Assembly (NCBI RefSeq): GCF_014643635.1
Contig: NZ_BMJV01000004.1
Coordinates: 186,001 to 250,000, forward strand
Direction of reading: 5' to 3'
DNA: 64,000 nt
Origin: Salipiger pallidus
GTDB taxonomy: Bacteria; Pseudomonadota; Alphaproteobacteria; Rhodobacterales; Rhodobacteraceae
The notes below the pieces were generated by a model. That model worked only from the letters and a program-made list of their open reading frames with translations, did no database searches and was not told where the DNA came from. Made by a program: the position numbers and the translations under genes. Below are positions 47,538-56,759 of this stretch, piece after piece (the first letter of the stretch is position 1; each line of letters begins with the position of its first letter).

Positions 47538-47978
47538 ATGTCATCGCCTCGCCTCGCCGCCCGCGCCATAATCCTGCACGAAGGCCGCCTGCTGGTGGTC
47601 AATGCCTACCCGGGCCACCGGAGTGATCTGTGGTGTGCGCCCGGCGGCGGCGTCGAAAAGGGTGCCTCGTTGCCGGACAATCTCGCCCGCGAGGTGTACG
47701 AGGAATGCGGGGTGAAGATCACCGTGGGCGCGCCCTGTCTCGTTAACGAATTCCACGATCCCGAAAGCGGCTTCCACCAGGTCGAGATCTTCTTCCGCTG
47801 CGAGCTGGTCTCGGGAGATCTGTCGGTCGACTGGGAAGACCCCGAGGGCGTGGTGAACCGCCGCCGCTTCGTCACCCGCGACGACCTTGGCGCGCTGCGC
47901 CACAAACCCGGCAGCCTTGCCCACGTGGCCTGGGGCCGGGGCTTTGGCTACGATCCTCTCGAAACCATCGTACCCTGA
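47538..47978 (+). CDS. Nudix hydrolase
   Basis: A 146-residue protein with a full Nudix box: GGGVEKGASLPDNLAREVYEECGVKI, matching G-x5-E-x7-R-E-x2-E-E-x-G-hydrophobic. Substrates of the family are nucleoside diphosphates linked to another group; none can be inferred here. The start at 47538 gives a normal length. It lies 2 bases before the ABC permease genes and reads with them. Confidence 0.9.
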   Translation: MSSPRLAARAIILHEGRLLVVNAYPGHRSDLWCAPGGGVEKGASLPDNLAREVYEECGVKITVGAPCLVNEFHDPESGFHQVEIFFRCELVSGDLSVDWEDPEGVVNRRRFVTRDDLGALRHKPGSLAHVAWGRGFGYDPLETIVP

Positions 47979-47980
47979 CC

Positions 47981-48922
47981 ATGATCGCCCATCTTGCCAA
48001 GCGTCTCGGTATCCTTGCCGCAAGCCTCGCGGTCGCCTCAATGGTGATCTTCGTGGTGGTCGAGATCGCGCCCGGCGATCCTGCCAGCTACATGCTGGGG
48101 ATGAATGCCCAACCCGACACGGTGGCGGCGCTCAGGGCCGAGCTTGGCCTCGATCAGCCGAAACTCCAGCGCTACCTGTCGTGGGTGGCGGGCATGGCGA
48201 CGGGTGAGTTCGGCACCTCCTATACCTACCGCGCGCCGGTGGCGCAGATGGTGGCCGAGCGGCTTCAGGTGTCGCTGCCGCTGGCGCTCATGGCGCTGCT
48301 GCTGGCGATGGCAATCGCGCTGCCCGCGGGCATCCTCGCGGCGGCGCGAAGGGGCCGGGCGGCAGACGCTGGGGTCATCGCGGCGACGCAGATCGGCATC
48401 GCGGTGCCGAACTTCTGGTTCGCCATGCTGCTGGTGCTGCTCTTTGCGCTGAAACTGCGCTGGCTGCCGGCGGGGGGCTTTGCGGGCTGGGACGACCCTC
48501 TCGCGGGGCTGAAATCACTGGCACTTCCGGCCATCGCGCTGGCCCTGCCGCAGGCGGCGATCCTTGCACGCATCATGCGCTCGGCGCTCATCGAGACGCT
48601 GGGCGAAGACTACATTCGCACCGCCCGCGCCAAGGGCCTGACCCGCGCACAGGCGCTGCGCAAACACGGTCTGCGCAACGCCCTGATCCCGGTGCTGACG
48701 ATCATGGGGCTGCAATTTTCCTTCCTGCTGGCGGGGGCGATCATCATTGAACAGGTGTTCTACCTGCCGGGACTGGGGCGGCTGATCTTCCAGGCCATCA
48801 CGCAGCGCGATCTCATCGTGGTTGAATCGGTGGTCATGCTGCTGGTCTTCGCGGTGATCCTCGTCACCTTCCTCACCGACATCGCCTACGCGGCGGTCGA
48901 TCCAAGGTTGCGCCGCCGATGA
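47981..48922 (+). CDS. Oligopeptide-type ABC transporter permease (DppB-like)
   Basis: A 313-residue permease with about six helices. The N-terminal helix is followed by EIAPGDPASYMLGMNAQPDTVAALRAELGLDQP, the DppB/OppB signature. The EAA loop is LIETLGEDYIRTARAKGLTRAQALRKHGLRNALIPVLT. It overlaps the second permease by 4 bases (ATGA). Peptides, nickel or opines are all possible substrates for this subclass. Confidence 0.92.
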   Translation: MIAHLAKRLGILAASLAVASMVIFVVVEIAPGDPASYMLGMNAQPDTVAALRAELGLDQPKLQRYLSWVAGMATGEFGTSYTYRAPVAQMVAERLQVSLPLALMALLLAMAIALPAGILAAARRGRAADAGVIAATQIGIAVPNFWFAMLLVLLFALKLRWLPAGGFAGWDDPLAGLKSLALPAIALALPQAAILARIMRSALIETLGEDYIRTARAKGLTRAQALRKHGLRNALIPVLTIMGLQFSFLLAGAIIIEQVFYLPGLGRLIFQAITQRDLIVVESVVMLLVFAVILVTFLTDIAYAAVDPRLRRR

Positions 48923-49734
48923 AACCCACACTTCTCATAGGCGCCACCCTCACGGCCCTTGCCTTCGGCGCGGCGCTTCTGTCCTTCGCCTGGACGCCCT
49001 TTGATCCCTCCGCCATCTCGGTGCCGGACCGCTTCCAGCCGCCGAATGCCAGCCACTGGCTCGGGACGGACCACCTCGGGCGCGATATGCTCAGCCTTGT
49101 TATGACCGGCGCGCGCACTTCGCTGGGGGTGGCGCTGGTGGCGGTGGGCATCGGTACGGGCCTCGGGGTGCCACTGGGTCTTGCCGCGGCCGCCCGACAC
49201 GACGGCTGGATTGACCAGCTCATCATGCGCGGCAACGATTTGGTCTTCGCCTTCCCCAGCCTTGTCATCGCCATCCTCATCACCGCCGTCTTCGGCCCCG
49301 GAGCGATCAACGCCATCATCGCCATCGGCATCTTCAACGTGCCGGTCTTTGCCCGCGTGGCGCGCGGCGGCGCCCTGCCACTCTGGCGGCGCGAGTTCAT
49401 CCTAGCCGCCCGCACTGCAGGCAAGGGCGCGGCCCGCATCAGCTCTGAGCACATCCTGCCCAATCTTGCGAGCCTGCTTATCGTGCAGGGCTCCATCCAG
49501 TTCTCGCTCGGCATCTTGGCCGAGGCCGGGCTCTCCTACGTCGGCCTCGGTGCCCAGCCCCCCGTGCCCTCGCTGGGCCGCATGCTCGCGGACGCCCAGA
49601 CCATGGTGTCCCTCGCGCCCCATACCGCCATCGTCCCCGGTGCCGTCATCGTGCTCACGGTCCTCGGCCTCAATCTGCTGGGCGACGGCCTCCGCGACCG
49701 CCTCGACCCACGCCTGACAAGAGCGCCCGCATGA
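48919..49734 (+). CDS. Oligopeptide-type ABC transporter permease (DppC-like)
   Basis: A 271-residue permease. The periplasmic N-part ends with PNASHWLGTDHLGRDMLSLVMTGARTSL, diagnostic of DppC/OppC. The EAA loop is FILAARTAGKGAARISSEHILPNLAS. It is coupled to the ATPase gene by an ATGA overlap at 49731-49734. The helices and length are normal. Confidence 0.92.
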   Translation: MKPTLLIGATLTALAFGAALLSFAWTPFDPSAISVPDRFQPPNASHWLGTDHLGRDMLSLVMTGARTSLGVALVAVGIGTGLGVPLGLAAAARHDGWIDQLIMRGNDLVFAFPSLVIAILITAVFGPGAINAIIAIGIFNVPVFARVARGGALPLWRREFILAARTAGKGAARISSEHILPNLASLLIVQGSIQFSLGILAEAGLSYVGLGAQPPVPSLGRMLADAQTMVSLAPHTAIVPGAVIVLTVLGLNLLGDGLRDRLDPRLTRAPA

Positions 49735-51395
49735 GCGCTTCCTTTGACTTCAAATATCACGGGGGAGCGCAAAGCGCGGGGGCAGAGCCCCCCTTGCTTG
49801 GCATCGAAAACCTGTTCCTGCACATCCACGGCAGGCAGATCCTCCACGATGTCTCCCTGAACATCGCCCCGGGAGAGATCCTCGCCATCACCGGCGAAAG
49901 CGGTTCGGGCAAGTCCCTCACGGCGCTCGCGACCATGGGCCTGCTGCCCGACGGCGCCCTCACCGAGGGCCACATCCGCCTTGGTGGCAAGGACCTCCTG
50001 AGCACTCCCGAACGCGCCCTCTGCACCGTTCGCGGGCGCAAGATCGGCATGGTTTTCCAAGAACCGATGACGGCGCTCAACCCGCTCGCCCGCATCGGCG
50101 ACCAAGTGGCCGAGACAATCCTTACCCATCGCGCCGCGTCTCGCGCCGAGGCCCGCCTTATCGCCGCTCAGACCCTTGCGCGTGTCGGCCTCGATCCGGA
50201 CCGCATCCCGCCGTCGCGCTACCCGCACGAGCTGTCGGGTGGCCAGCGCCAGCGGGTGGTCATTGCCATGGCGATCGCGCTGAAGCCGCGCCTGCTCATC
50301 GCTGACGAGCCGACAACCGCGCTCGACGTCACCACGCAGGCGCAGATCCTTCGGCTGCTCAAGACCCTCGTGTGCGAGGATGGCATGGGTCTCATGATGA
50401 TCACCCACGATCTGGCCGTGGTCTCGGACCTCGCCGACCGGATCGCCGTCATGCAAAATGGCCGGATCATTGAGTCCGGCCCGGCCCGGGCGCTCTTTTC
50501 CGAGATGCGGCATCCCTACACCCGCGCGCTTCTGTCTGCCTCCGGCCATCGCCCGACACTGCCCGCCCCCCGCCCGGCACCGCCGCTCCTCAAGGTCGAG
50601 AACGCCCTGCGCAGCTATCCCGGCAGGCGCCCGTCACTGCTTGCCCCGAAAGCGCAGCACCAAGCGGTGCGCGACGTCAGCCTCACCCTGCACGAGGGGG
50701 AACGGCTCGGCGTCGTAGGCGAATCCGGCTGTGGCAAGTCCACGCTAGCCCGCGCCATCCTCGGGCTGGAGCCGCTTCAGGGTGGCAGCATCGCCCTGGG
50801 TGGTAGGCCGGTCGATACGCCGGACCAACGCCGCCGGATCCAGGTGGTGTTCCAAGACCCGTTCGGGTCATTCAACCCGCGCCACAAGGTCGGGCGGCTT
50901 GTTGCGGAGCCATTCCATCTAGTCCCGGATGCGCCCAAGGGCCGCTCCTTGGAAGAGGCCGTCGCCGAGGCGCTGACCGAGGTGGGCCTGACCCCGGACG
51001 ACGCCCACCGCCACATCCACGCCTTTTCCGGAGGCCAGCGCCAGCGCATCGCCATCGCGCGGGCGCTGATCACCCGTCCGGACATCGTGATCTTCGACGA
51101 GGCGGTCTCGGCACTCGACGTTCGGGTGCGGGCGCGGATCCTCGATCTCATCGCGGAGCTGTCGCGGCGGCATGGCCTTGGTTACCTCTTCATTTCGCAC
51201 GATCTGTCGGTGGTGCGGGGCATCACTGACCGGGTGCTGGTGATGCGCGAGGGCCGGATCGTCGAAGAGGGACCGACCAACGCGGTATTTGACAACCCTC
51301 AGCATTGGTATACCAAATCTCTGACAGCTGCGGTGCCGATCCTGCCGCAGCCATCGGGAGGAGGAGAAACCGATGCTGGACACCCTGTCCCATGA
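49731..51395 (+). CDS. Fused double ABC ATPase (DppD-DppF type)
   Basis: A 554-residue protein with two complete ATPase domains in one chain. Domain 1 has Walker [10 protein letters not shown], signature [13 protein letters not shown] and Walker [13 protein letters not shown]. Domain 2 has Walker [10 protein letters not shown], signature [15 protein letters not shown] and Walker [13 protein letters not shown]. Each domain is followed by the oligopeptide-type C-terminal block ([26 protein letters not shown]). The first 22 residues come from a dispersed repeat (see 49737-49793) and are not typical of the family. The last 23 bases overlap the aldehyde dehydrogenase start. Confidence 0.9.
   Translation: MSASFDFKYHGGAQSAGAEPPLLGIENLFLHIHGRQILHDVSLNIAPGEILAITGESGSGKSLTALATMGLLPDGALTEGHIRLGGKDLLSTPERALCTVRGRKIGMVFQEPMTALNPLARIGDQVAETILTHRAASRAEARLIAAQTLARVGLDPDRIPPSRYPHELSGGQRQRVVIAMAIALKPRLLIADEPTTALDVTTQAQILRLLKTLVCEDGMGLMMITHDLAVVSDLADRIAVMQNGRIIESGPARALFSEMRHPYTRALLSASGHRPTLPAPRPAPPLLKVENALRSYPGRRPSLLAPKAQHQAVRDVSLTLHEGERLGVVGESGCGKSTLARAILGLEPLQGGSIALGGRPVDTPDQRRRIQVVFQDPFGSFNPRHKVGRLVAEPFHLVPDAPKGRSLEEAVAEALTEVGLTPDDAHRHIHAFSGGQRQRIAIARALITRPDIVIFDEAVSALDVRVRARILDLIAELSRRHGLGYLFISHDLSVVRGITDRVLVMREGRIVEEGPTNAVFDNPQHWYTKSLTAAVPILPQPSGGGETDAGHPVP
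49737..49793 (+). repeat. Copy of the dispersed repeat inside the 5' end of the ATPase gene
   Basis: It aligns with the left copy at 29454-29516 read on the opposite strand. The core cttcctttgac, then aaatatc, then cgggggag, a variable part, and cgggggcagagcccccc are shared in the same order. It encodes residues 3-21 ([18 protein letters not shown]) if the ATGA-coupled start is correct. Confidence 0.8.
51305..51316. promoter_or_regulatory. Perfect GntR-type palindrome (ttggtataccaa)
   Basis: A perfect 12-bp palindrome lies inside the last part of the ATPase gene, 57 to 68 bases before the aldehyde dehydrogenase start. This is the classic shape of a GntR (FCD-domain) operator and suggests an internal promoter for the ALDH-SDR pair. 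A related, imperfect copy lies at 7363. Confidence 0.45.
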
Positions 51396-52818
51396 CACCG
51401 ATCGCATGCTGATCGGTGGGCAGTGGCGCGCAGCCGCTGCCACGCTGCCCCTGTATGACCCGTCCACCGGCGCCGAACTCGGCCGCATAGCTCGCGGCAC
51501 GGCGCAGGACATCGACGCCGCCGTCGCCTCGGCCACCGCCGCCCTGGGCGGCCCGTGGGGGGCGATGTCCGCCACCGAGCGGGGCCGCATCCTGACCCGC
51601 ATCGGCCTTGCGGTGCTGGACCACGTGGACGAGCTTGCCGAACTCGAGGCGCGCGACGTGGGTAAGCCTCTGAGACAGGCCCGGGCCGACGCGCTGGCCC
51701 TTGCGCGCTACTGCGAATTCTACGGTGGCGCGGCGGACAAGCTGCATGGTCAGACCATCCCCTACATGGACGGCTACACCGTCTACACCCTGCGCGAGCC
51801 GCATGGGGTCACCGGCCATATCGTTCCGTGGAACTACCCGATGCAGATCATAGGCCGCTCGGTGGGGGCGGCGCTGACCATGGGCAATGCCTGCGTGCTG
51901 AAACCGGCCGAGGATGCCTGCCTCACCGCGCTCGCCTTTGCCCGCATCGCCCAAGGCGCCGGGCTTCCGGACGGGGCGCTCAACGTGGTGCCGGGCCTCG
52001 GGGCCGAGGCGGGGGCGGCGCTGTCGGCCCATCCCGGCATTCACCACCTGAGCTTCACCGGATCGGTCGCCACCGGGGCGGCGGTGCAGATCGCCGCCGG
52101 GGCCAACGTGGTGCCCGTGACGCTTGAGCTTGGGGGCAAGTCGCCGCAGATCGTCTTCGAGGACGCGGACCTTGAAGAGGCACTGCCCTTTCTCGTGAAT
52201 GCCGGGCTTCAGAACGCCGGACAGACTTGTTCGGCCTCGTCCCGCATCCTTGTGCAGCGCGGCCTGCTGGGTGAGGTCATGGCCCGCATGGCCGCGGCCT
52301 ATACCGCGAAACATGTGGGCCCCGCGATGGAGGATCCTGACATCGGCCCGCTGATCAACGCCACTCAAAAGGCGCGGGTCGAGGAATACATCGCCAAGGG
52401 CGCCGACCTGCCGCTGCTCGCGCGCGCAGAGCTGGCCAAGGATCTGCCCGAGGGCGGCCATTACGTGCAGCCCGCTCTCTTTGGGCCGGTTCACGAGAAC
52501 CACCCGCTGGCGCAGGAAGAGATATTCGGCCCGGTGCAGGTCATCATCCCCTTTGACACCGAAGAGGACGCTCTGCGCATCGCCAACGGCATCGATTACG
52601 GCCTCGTGGCAGGCATCTGGACCCGTGACGGCGCCCGCCAGATGCGCCTCGCGCGCAAGCTTCGGGCAGGGCAGGTGTTCATCAACAACTACGGCGCCGG
52701 GGGCGGGGTGGAGCTGCCTTTCGGCGGCGTCGCAAAGTCCGGCCATGGCCGGGAAAAGGGCTTTGAGGCGCTCTACGGCTTCTCGGTGCTGAAGACCGTG
52801 GCCGCGCGTCACGGTTGA
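51373..52818 (+). CDS. NAD(P)-dependent aldehyde dehydrogenase family protein
   Basis: A 481-residue ALDH with catalytic E252 in [10 protein letters not shown]286 in NAGQTCSASSR and the nucleotide motif FTGSVATG. It resembles semialdehyde or betaine-aldehyde-type enzymes, though the substrate is not deducible. The start at 51373 has a gggaggagg site and lies within the ATPase gene, in another frame. It is the first of a pair with the SDR gene, preceded by a GntR-like site. Confidence 0.88.
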   Translation: MLDTLSHDTDRMLIGGQWRAAAATLPLYDPSTGAELGRIARGTAQDIDAAVASATAALGGPWGAMSATERGRILTRIGLAVLDHVDELAELEARDVGKPLRQARADALALARYCEFYGGAADKLHGQTIPYMDGYTVYTLREPHGVTGHIVPWNYPMQIIGRSVGAALTMGNACVLKPAEDACLTALAFARIAQGAGLPDGALNVVPGLGAEAGAALSAHPGIHHLSFTGSVATGAAVQIAAGANVVPVTLELGGKSPQIVFEDADLEEALPFLVNAGLQNAGQTCSASSRILVQRGLLGEVMARMAAAYTAKHVGPAMEDPDIGPLINATQKARVEEYIAKGADLPLLARAELAKDLPEGGHYVQPALFGPVHENHPLAQEEIFGPVQVIIPFDTEEDALRIANGIDYGLVAGIWTRDGARQMRLARKLRAGQVFINNYGAGGGVELPFGGVAKSGHGREKGFEALYGFSVLKTVAARHG

Positions 52819-52848
52819 CCGTCTACAGGTCCGAAGGGAGGAAACAAC

Positions 52849-53589
52849 ATGAGACTCGAGGGGAAATGCGCCATCGTCACGGGCGGCGGATCGGGCTTTG
52901 GCGCGGGCATCGCGGAACGCTTTGCCGCCGAGGGCGCGCAGGTGATGGTCGCCGACATCAACGCCGAAGCGGCGGACCGCGTGGCAAATCAGATCGGCGG
53001 CATTGCGCATGGGGTGAACGTGGCCGACGGCAACAGCGTGCAGGCCATGGCCGATGCCGCTGTCGAGGCATGGGGCAGGGTGGACATCCTTGTCAACAAC
53101 GCCGGGGTCACGCATGTGCCCGCACCCATGGACGAAATCCCCGAGGAGGAATTCGACCGGGTCTTCGCGGTCAACTGCAAGTCGGTGTACCTCACAGCGC
53201 GGGCGCTGGTGCCGGGCATGAAGGCGCGCGGGGCGGGGGCGATCCTCAACGTGGCCTCCACCGCCGGGGTGTCGCCGCGCCCGAGGCTCAGCTGGTACAA
53301 CAGCTCGAAGGGCTGGATGAACACCGCCACCCGCGCCATGGCCATCGAGCTTGCCCCCGAGGGCGTGCGTGTCAACGCAATCAACCCGGTGGCCGGGGAC
53401 ACGCCCCTGCTGCCCAGTTTCCTCGGTGAGGACACGCCCGAAATGCGCGCGAAGTTCCTCTCGACCATCCCCATGGGGCGCTTTTCAACCGCGCAAGACA
53501 TGGCGAACGCGGCGCTCTACCTTTGCTCGGACGAGGCGTCGATGGTCACCGGGGTCTGCATGCAAGTGGACGGAGGCCGCTGTATCTGA
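52849..53589 (+). CDS. Short-chain dehydrogenase/reductase (glucose 1-dehydrogenase-like)
   Basis: A 246-residue classical SDR. It has TGGGSGFG nucleotide motif at 11-18, NNAG at about 83-86, catalytic S137, Y150 and K154 (SWYNSSKG), and a C-terminal GVCMQVDGGRCI. The ribosome site is gggagg. It follows the ALDH gene by 30 bases, in the same direction. Together they may oxidise an alcohol to an aldehyde and then to the acid of whatever the upstream transporter brings in (inference). Confidence 0.9.
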   Translation: MRLEGKCAIVTGGGSGFGAGIAERFAAEGAQVMVADINAEAADRVANQIGGIAHGVNVADGNSVQAMADAAVEAWGRVDILVNNAGVTHVPAPMDEIPEEEFDRVFAVNCKSVYLTARALVPGMKARGAGAILNVASTAGVSPRPRLSWYNSSKGWMNTATRAMAIELAPEGVRVNAINPVAGDTPLLPSFLGEDTPEMRAKFLSTIPMGRFSTAQDMANAALYLCSDEASMVTGVCMQVDGGRCI

Positions 53590-54000
53590 AGGGTGGCGGG
53601 CTGCTGCGCAGGACTGGTGAACATCCTTGGTTCTGCCCCAAGGGGCTTTGACTGCCATAGCGCCGGCGGGTGGGGCAGGCTTCATGCTGTAGTCGGGAAG
53701 CGCGGAGAAAAAGCCAGACCAGCCACCACGCGGCTTTTAAGGACCGGCGTGCGCTTAACAGGGCGCTTCGAAGAGCGCCACGACTTCGGGTAATCAAGAC
53801 GATGATGGGCAGCCCGGCAAGCGGCACCGCACCAGACACGCTTGCCCCGTAGTGAACCAGGCGACAGTTCCGCGCCGAGAGCCGGGAAACTGTTTCAATT
53901 GTCTGCAGATTTAAGGAAATCGCCGTTAGTCGGCCAAAATTGTGCCACAAGCCGCGGGCAGTTTGGTGGCACCTGGTTGAAGTGTGCCCGAGGTTTCCCG
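53590..54000. other. Gene-free stretch before the glycosyltransferase
   Basis: No gene I can support in these 411 bases. A weak hairpin (gccc/gggc, then ttt) at 53635-53649 may end the SDR transcript. A hydrophobic frame on the minus strand (GAVPLAGLPIIVLITRSRG) has no start context and no family signal. Confidence 0.5.
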
Positions 54001-54978
54001 ATGTTCCTGTCCGTCGTCGTTCCCTGCTACAACGAAGAAGAGAGCGTGCCTGCGCTGGTGCAGCGCCTTGCGAAGGCCATCGCGCCATGGAAGGACCGCT
54101 CCGAAATATTGCTGGTCGATGACGGTTCGTCCGATGCCACCTGGGCCGCGATCGAGGCCGCCCGCGCCGGCTGCCCACAGCTGCAGGGTATACGCCTGTC
54201 TGGCAACCGTGGCCATCAGGTCGCGCTGACCGCCGGACTCGAGGCTGCGCGGGGCGAGCGTATTCTGATGCTCGACGCGGATCTTCAGGATCCCCCCGAG
54301 CTGCTGGGAGACATGATGAGCCTGATGGATCGCGGCTATGACGTGGTCTACGGCCAGCGCGCAGAACGGCAGGGCGAGACCATGTTCAAGAAAGTCAGCG
54401 CGCATGTGTTCTACCGCGTCCTGAACCTGCTTTCGGATGTGGACATCCCCCGCGACACCGGCGATTTCCGCCTTGTGAGCCGCCGGGCGCTGGACGCGGT
54501 GCTGGCGATGCCTGAACGGGCGCGTTTTGTCCGTGGGCTGTTTGCGCTGGTGGGCTTTGAGCAGATCGCCCTGCAATATCGCCGCGCCCCGCGTGAGGCA
54601 GGGGAGACCAAATACCCCCTCAAGAAAATGGTGCGCCTCGCCGTGGATGCCATGACCGCGCTGTCCACCAAGCCGCTCAAGATCGCCACGCGCATGGCGT
54701 TTCTCAGTCTTATGGCGGCGGCGGGGGCGGTGGTCTACCTCGTGTGGTCCATGGTCACGCACCAGACCGCCCCGGGTTGGGCCTCGCTGTTCCTGACGAT
54801 CTCGATATTTTCCTCGATCCAGCTGTTCACCCTTGGCATCATGGGCGAATACATTGGCCGCATCTACACCGAGGCCAAGGGCCGCCCGCTCTATTTCCTG
54901 TCCGAGGATACCCGCGGCACGATGGCAGCGCCGGGGACGGCCGACCCGGAAGTCCTGCCGCTGCGCAAGCGAGCCTGA
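54001..54978 (+). CDS. Polyprenyl-phosphate glycosyltransferase (GT2, GtrB/DPM1-like)
   Basis: A 325-residue membrane-linked GT2 enzyme. VVVPCYNEEESVPAL, LLVDDGSSDAT and the metal-binding DADLQDPPELLGDM are visible. After residue ~230 come two transmembrane helices (MAFLSLMAAAGAVVYLVWSM, LFLTISIFSSIQLFTLGIMGEYIGRIYTEAKGRPLY). It puts a sugar on an undecaprenyl carrier, usually for modification of surface glycans. The start at 54001 has a gagg site. The GtrA-like flippase partner follows after 2 bases. Confidence 0.92.
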   Translation: MFLSVVVPCYNEEESVPALVQRLAKAIAPWKDRSEILLVDDGSSDATWAAIEAARAGCPQLQGIRLSGNRGHQVALTAGLEAARGERILMLDADLQDPPELLGDMMSLMDRGYDVVYGQRAERQGETMFKKVSAHVFYRVLNLLSDVDIPRDTGDFRLVSRRALDAVLAMPERARFVRGLFALVGFEQIALQYRRAPREAGETKYPLKKMVRLAVDAMTALSTKPLKIATRMAFLSLMAAAGAVVYLVWSMVTHQTAPGWASLFLTISIFSSIQLFTLGIMGEYIGRIYTEAKGRPLYFLSEDTRGTMAAPGTADPEVLPLRKRA

Positions 54979-54980
54979 GC

Positions 54981-55382
54981 ATGCTCCTAATCGCGAAGCT
55001 GTTCCGGTTCTGCCTCGTCGGCGGTACGGTGACACTGATCTATATCGGTCTTTACGCGGGGCTGCGCAGGCTCGGGCAGGATGCGGTTGCCTCGAACCTG
55101 CTCGCGCTTGGGGTGGCCGTGGCCGTGCAGTATGCTGGTCAGGCCTGCATCACCTTCAAAAGGCCTCTCAAGAATGCCGGGCAGGCGTTCCGTTTTTCTG
55201 TCATGATAGGGGCAGGGCTGATGACCTCGTCTGCAATGGCATGGATGCTGGCGCCTCTGCCGGGGATCGCCGACTGGGCCGCTGCGACGTTCATTTCCAT
55301 GGTCCTCGCCATTCAGAATTTCGTCTTCATGCAGGTCTGGGTTTTTGCCCGAACCGGTGTTTTGCGCGAAGATCTTTCCTGA
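54981..55382 (+). CDS. GtrA-family membrane protein
   Basis: A 133-residue protein with four helices: LFRFCLVGGTVTLIYIGLYAGL, NLLALGVAVAVQYAGQACITF, FSVMIGAGLMTSSAMAWML and ATFISMVLAIQNFVFMQVWVF. GtrA-type proteins are thought to flip the lipid-linked sugar made by GtrB. It lies 2 bases after the GT2 gene; the two form a unit. Confidence 0.9.
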   Translation: MLLIAKLFRFCLVGGTVTLIYIGLYAGLRRLGQDAVASNLLALGVAVAVQYAGQACITFKRPLKNAGQAFRFSVMIGAGLMTSSAMAWMLAPLPGIADWAAATFISMVLAIQNFVFMQVWVFARTGVLREDLS

Positions 55383-55682
55383 TCCGCCCTTGCGCCACGG
55401 CCAATGCGGCAGCGTGTTGGCCACGCCCAAGCCGAGGTATGCGCCTCGGCGACAGGGCGGCGGCGCATCACGGGCACATAGCTCGAGTCGCGAGCTGCCC
55501 ATGGTCCTGGGTGTGAGGCTCAGGCATGGCTCAAGGCCAAACAGGCGCGTGACCGAGCGCTGGGGCGCACCCCGCAAACCGCGTGACGGCGCGCGCATGG
55601 CCGGAGGAGCTTTGGTGCCACCCCCCACTGGGGCGGTCCTGAAAGCTCCTCGGCGTTGCATCCCGAGGGCTGATACGGTCCC
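55383..55682. other. Intergenic stretch between convergent GtrA and hemC
   Basis: No gene is seen. A short hairpin (agctcg/cgagct, 5-base loop) at 55480-55496 could end transcripts from either side, but it lacks a T run. Confidence 0.4.
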
Positions 55683-56645
55683 TCAGCCCTTCCAGGCGAA
55701 GAAATCGTCCCCGGCCTTTCCCAGAAGCTCGGTTGCCAGCTGGCGGCCAAGCGCCGCGCCATCGCTGGCCGCGCCACTGATTTCGCCCGCAAACGACTCG
55801 GCTCCGTCGGGGCTGAGGATCTCGCCACGCAGGCGCAGGCTGTCCCCGTCCAGTTCGGCCAGCCCGGCGATGGGGGTCTCACAGGAGCCATCGAGCGTGG
55901 CGAGGAAGCTGCGTTCGGCGCTCAGGCGCAGGTCGGTGTCACCGTCGTGGATCGCGGCCAGCATCTGCGCTGTGCGGTCGTCGTCCATGCGCCGCTCGAT
56001 CCCAATAGCGCCCTGTGCCACGGCGGGCAGCATGTCGTTTGGGTCGATCGCGGTCATGGGGATGGTGCCGTCCATGTTCATCCGCCGCAGCCCCGCCATG
56101 GCAAGGAAGGTAGCCGCCGCCACGCCATCCTGAAGCTTTTTCAGCCGGGTCTGCACATTGCCGCGGAACTCCACCACCGTAAGGTCTGGCCGCCGGTTCA
56201 GCAGCTGGGCCTTGCGCCGCAGGGACGAGGTGCCCACCACCGTGCCATGGGCAAGATCGGTGATTGCGCCGCCACCGGGCGAAATGAAGGCATCGCGCGG
56301 ATCCTCGCGCGGCAGGTAGCAATCAAGCACCAGCCCCTCGGGCTGCACCGTCGGCATGTCCTTCATGGAATGCACCGCGATGTCGATCCCGCCCGAGGAC
56401 AGCTGCTGCTCGATCTCGCGGGTGAACAGGCCCTTGTTGCCGATCTCCTTCAGCGGCCGGTCCGCTGCGATCATCGCGCGGTCGTCGCCGGTGGTGCGGA
56501 TCACAACCACCTCGAACGCTGCGTCGGGCAGATCGAAGGCGGCACCAAGCCTGCGGGCGGTCTCGTGGGCCTGTGCCAGCGCCAGCGGGCTGCCGCGGGT
56601 GCCGATGCGCAGGGGCTCGTCGGGGGAGGGAAGCTTGATCGTCAT
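55683..56645 (-). CDS. hemC: Porphobilinogen deaminase (hydroxymethylbilane synthase)
   Basis: A 320-residue enzyme joining four porphobilinogen units. The dipyrromethane cofactor Cys is visible in [15 protein letters not shown]. The N-terminal [14 protein letters not shown] and the middle blocks VHSMKDMPT and [18 protein letters not shown] are classic. It is divergent from hemE (114 bases between the coding starts), giving consecutive steps of haem synthesis a shared control region. Starting at 56645 gives the normal length; an extension to 56735 is possible but lacks family character. Confidence 0.95.
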   Translation of the reverse strand: MTIKLPSPDEPLRIGTRGSPLALAQAHETARRLGAAFDLPDAAFEVVVIRTTGDDRAMIAADRPLKEIGNKGLFTREIEQQLSSGGIDIAVHSMKDMPTVQPEGLVLDCYLPREDPRDAFISPGGGAITDLAHGTVVGTSSLRRKAQLLNRRPDLTVVEFRGNVQTRLKKLQDGVAAATFLAMAGLRRMNMDGTIPMTAIDPNDMLPAVAQGAIGIERRMDDDRTAQMLAAIHDGDTDLRLSAERSFLATLDGSCETPIAGLAELDGDSLRLRGEILSPDGAESFAGEISGAASDGAALGRQLATELLGKAGDDFFAWKG

Positions 56646-56759
56646 GGCCCAAGCTTTATGTCGCGGCAAAGCCTGTGGCAATGGGGCGCGAATTGTCCTA
56701 TTGCCGCTGCGACAGGTGCCAAGGGCAGTTGCCACAGACAGTTAAGGGGAGGCCGCATC

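Noticed and set aside
53546-54178. Minus-strand gene in the gap before the glycosyltransferase
   Set aside because: It overlaps two plus-strand genes, has no family motif, and its hydrophobic piece is short.
54987-55661. 224-codon minus-strand frame over the GtrA gene and the gap
   Set aside because: Mostly antisense to GtrA, and the rest is Arg/Pro-rich without a family signal.
55947-56759. Long N-terminal extension of hemE
   Set aside because: It lies antisense over hemC; HemE begins normally at 56760 with a ribosome site.
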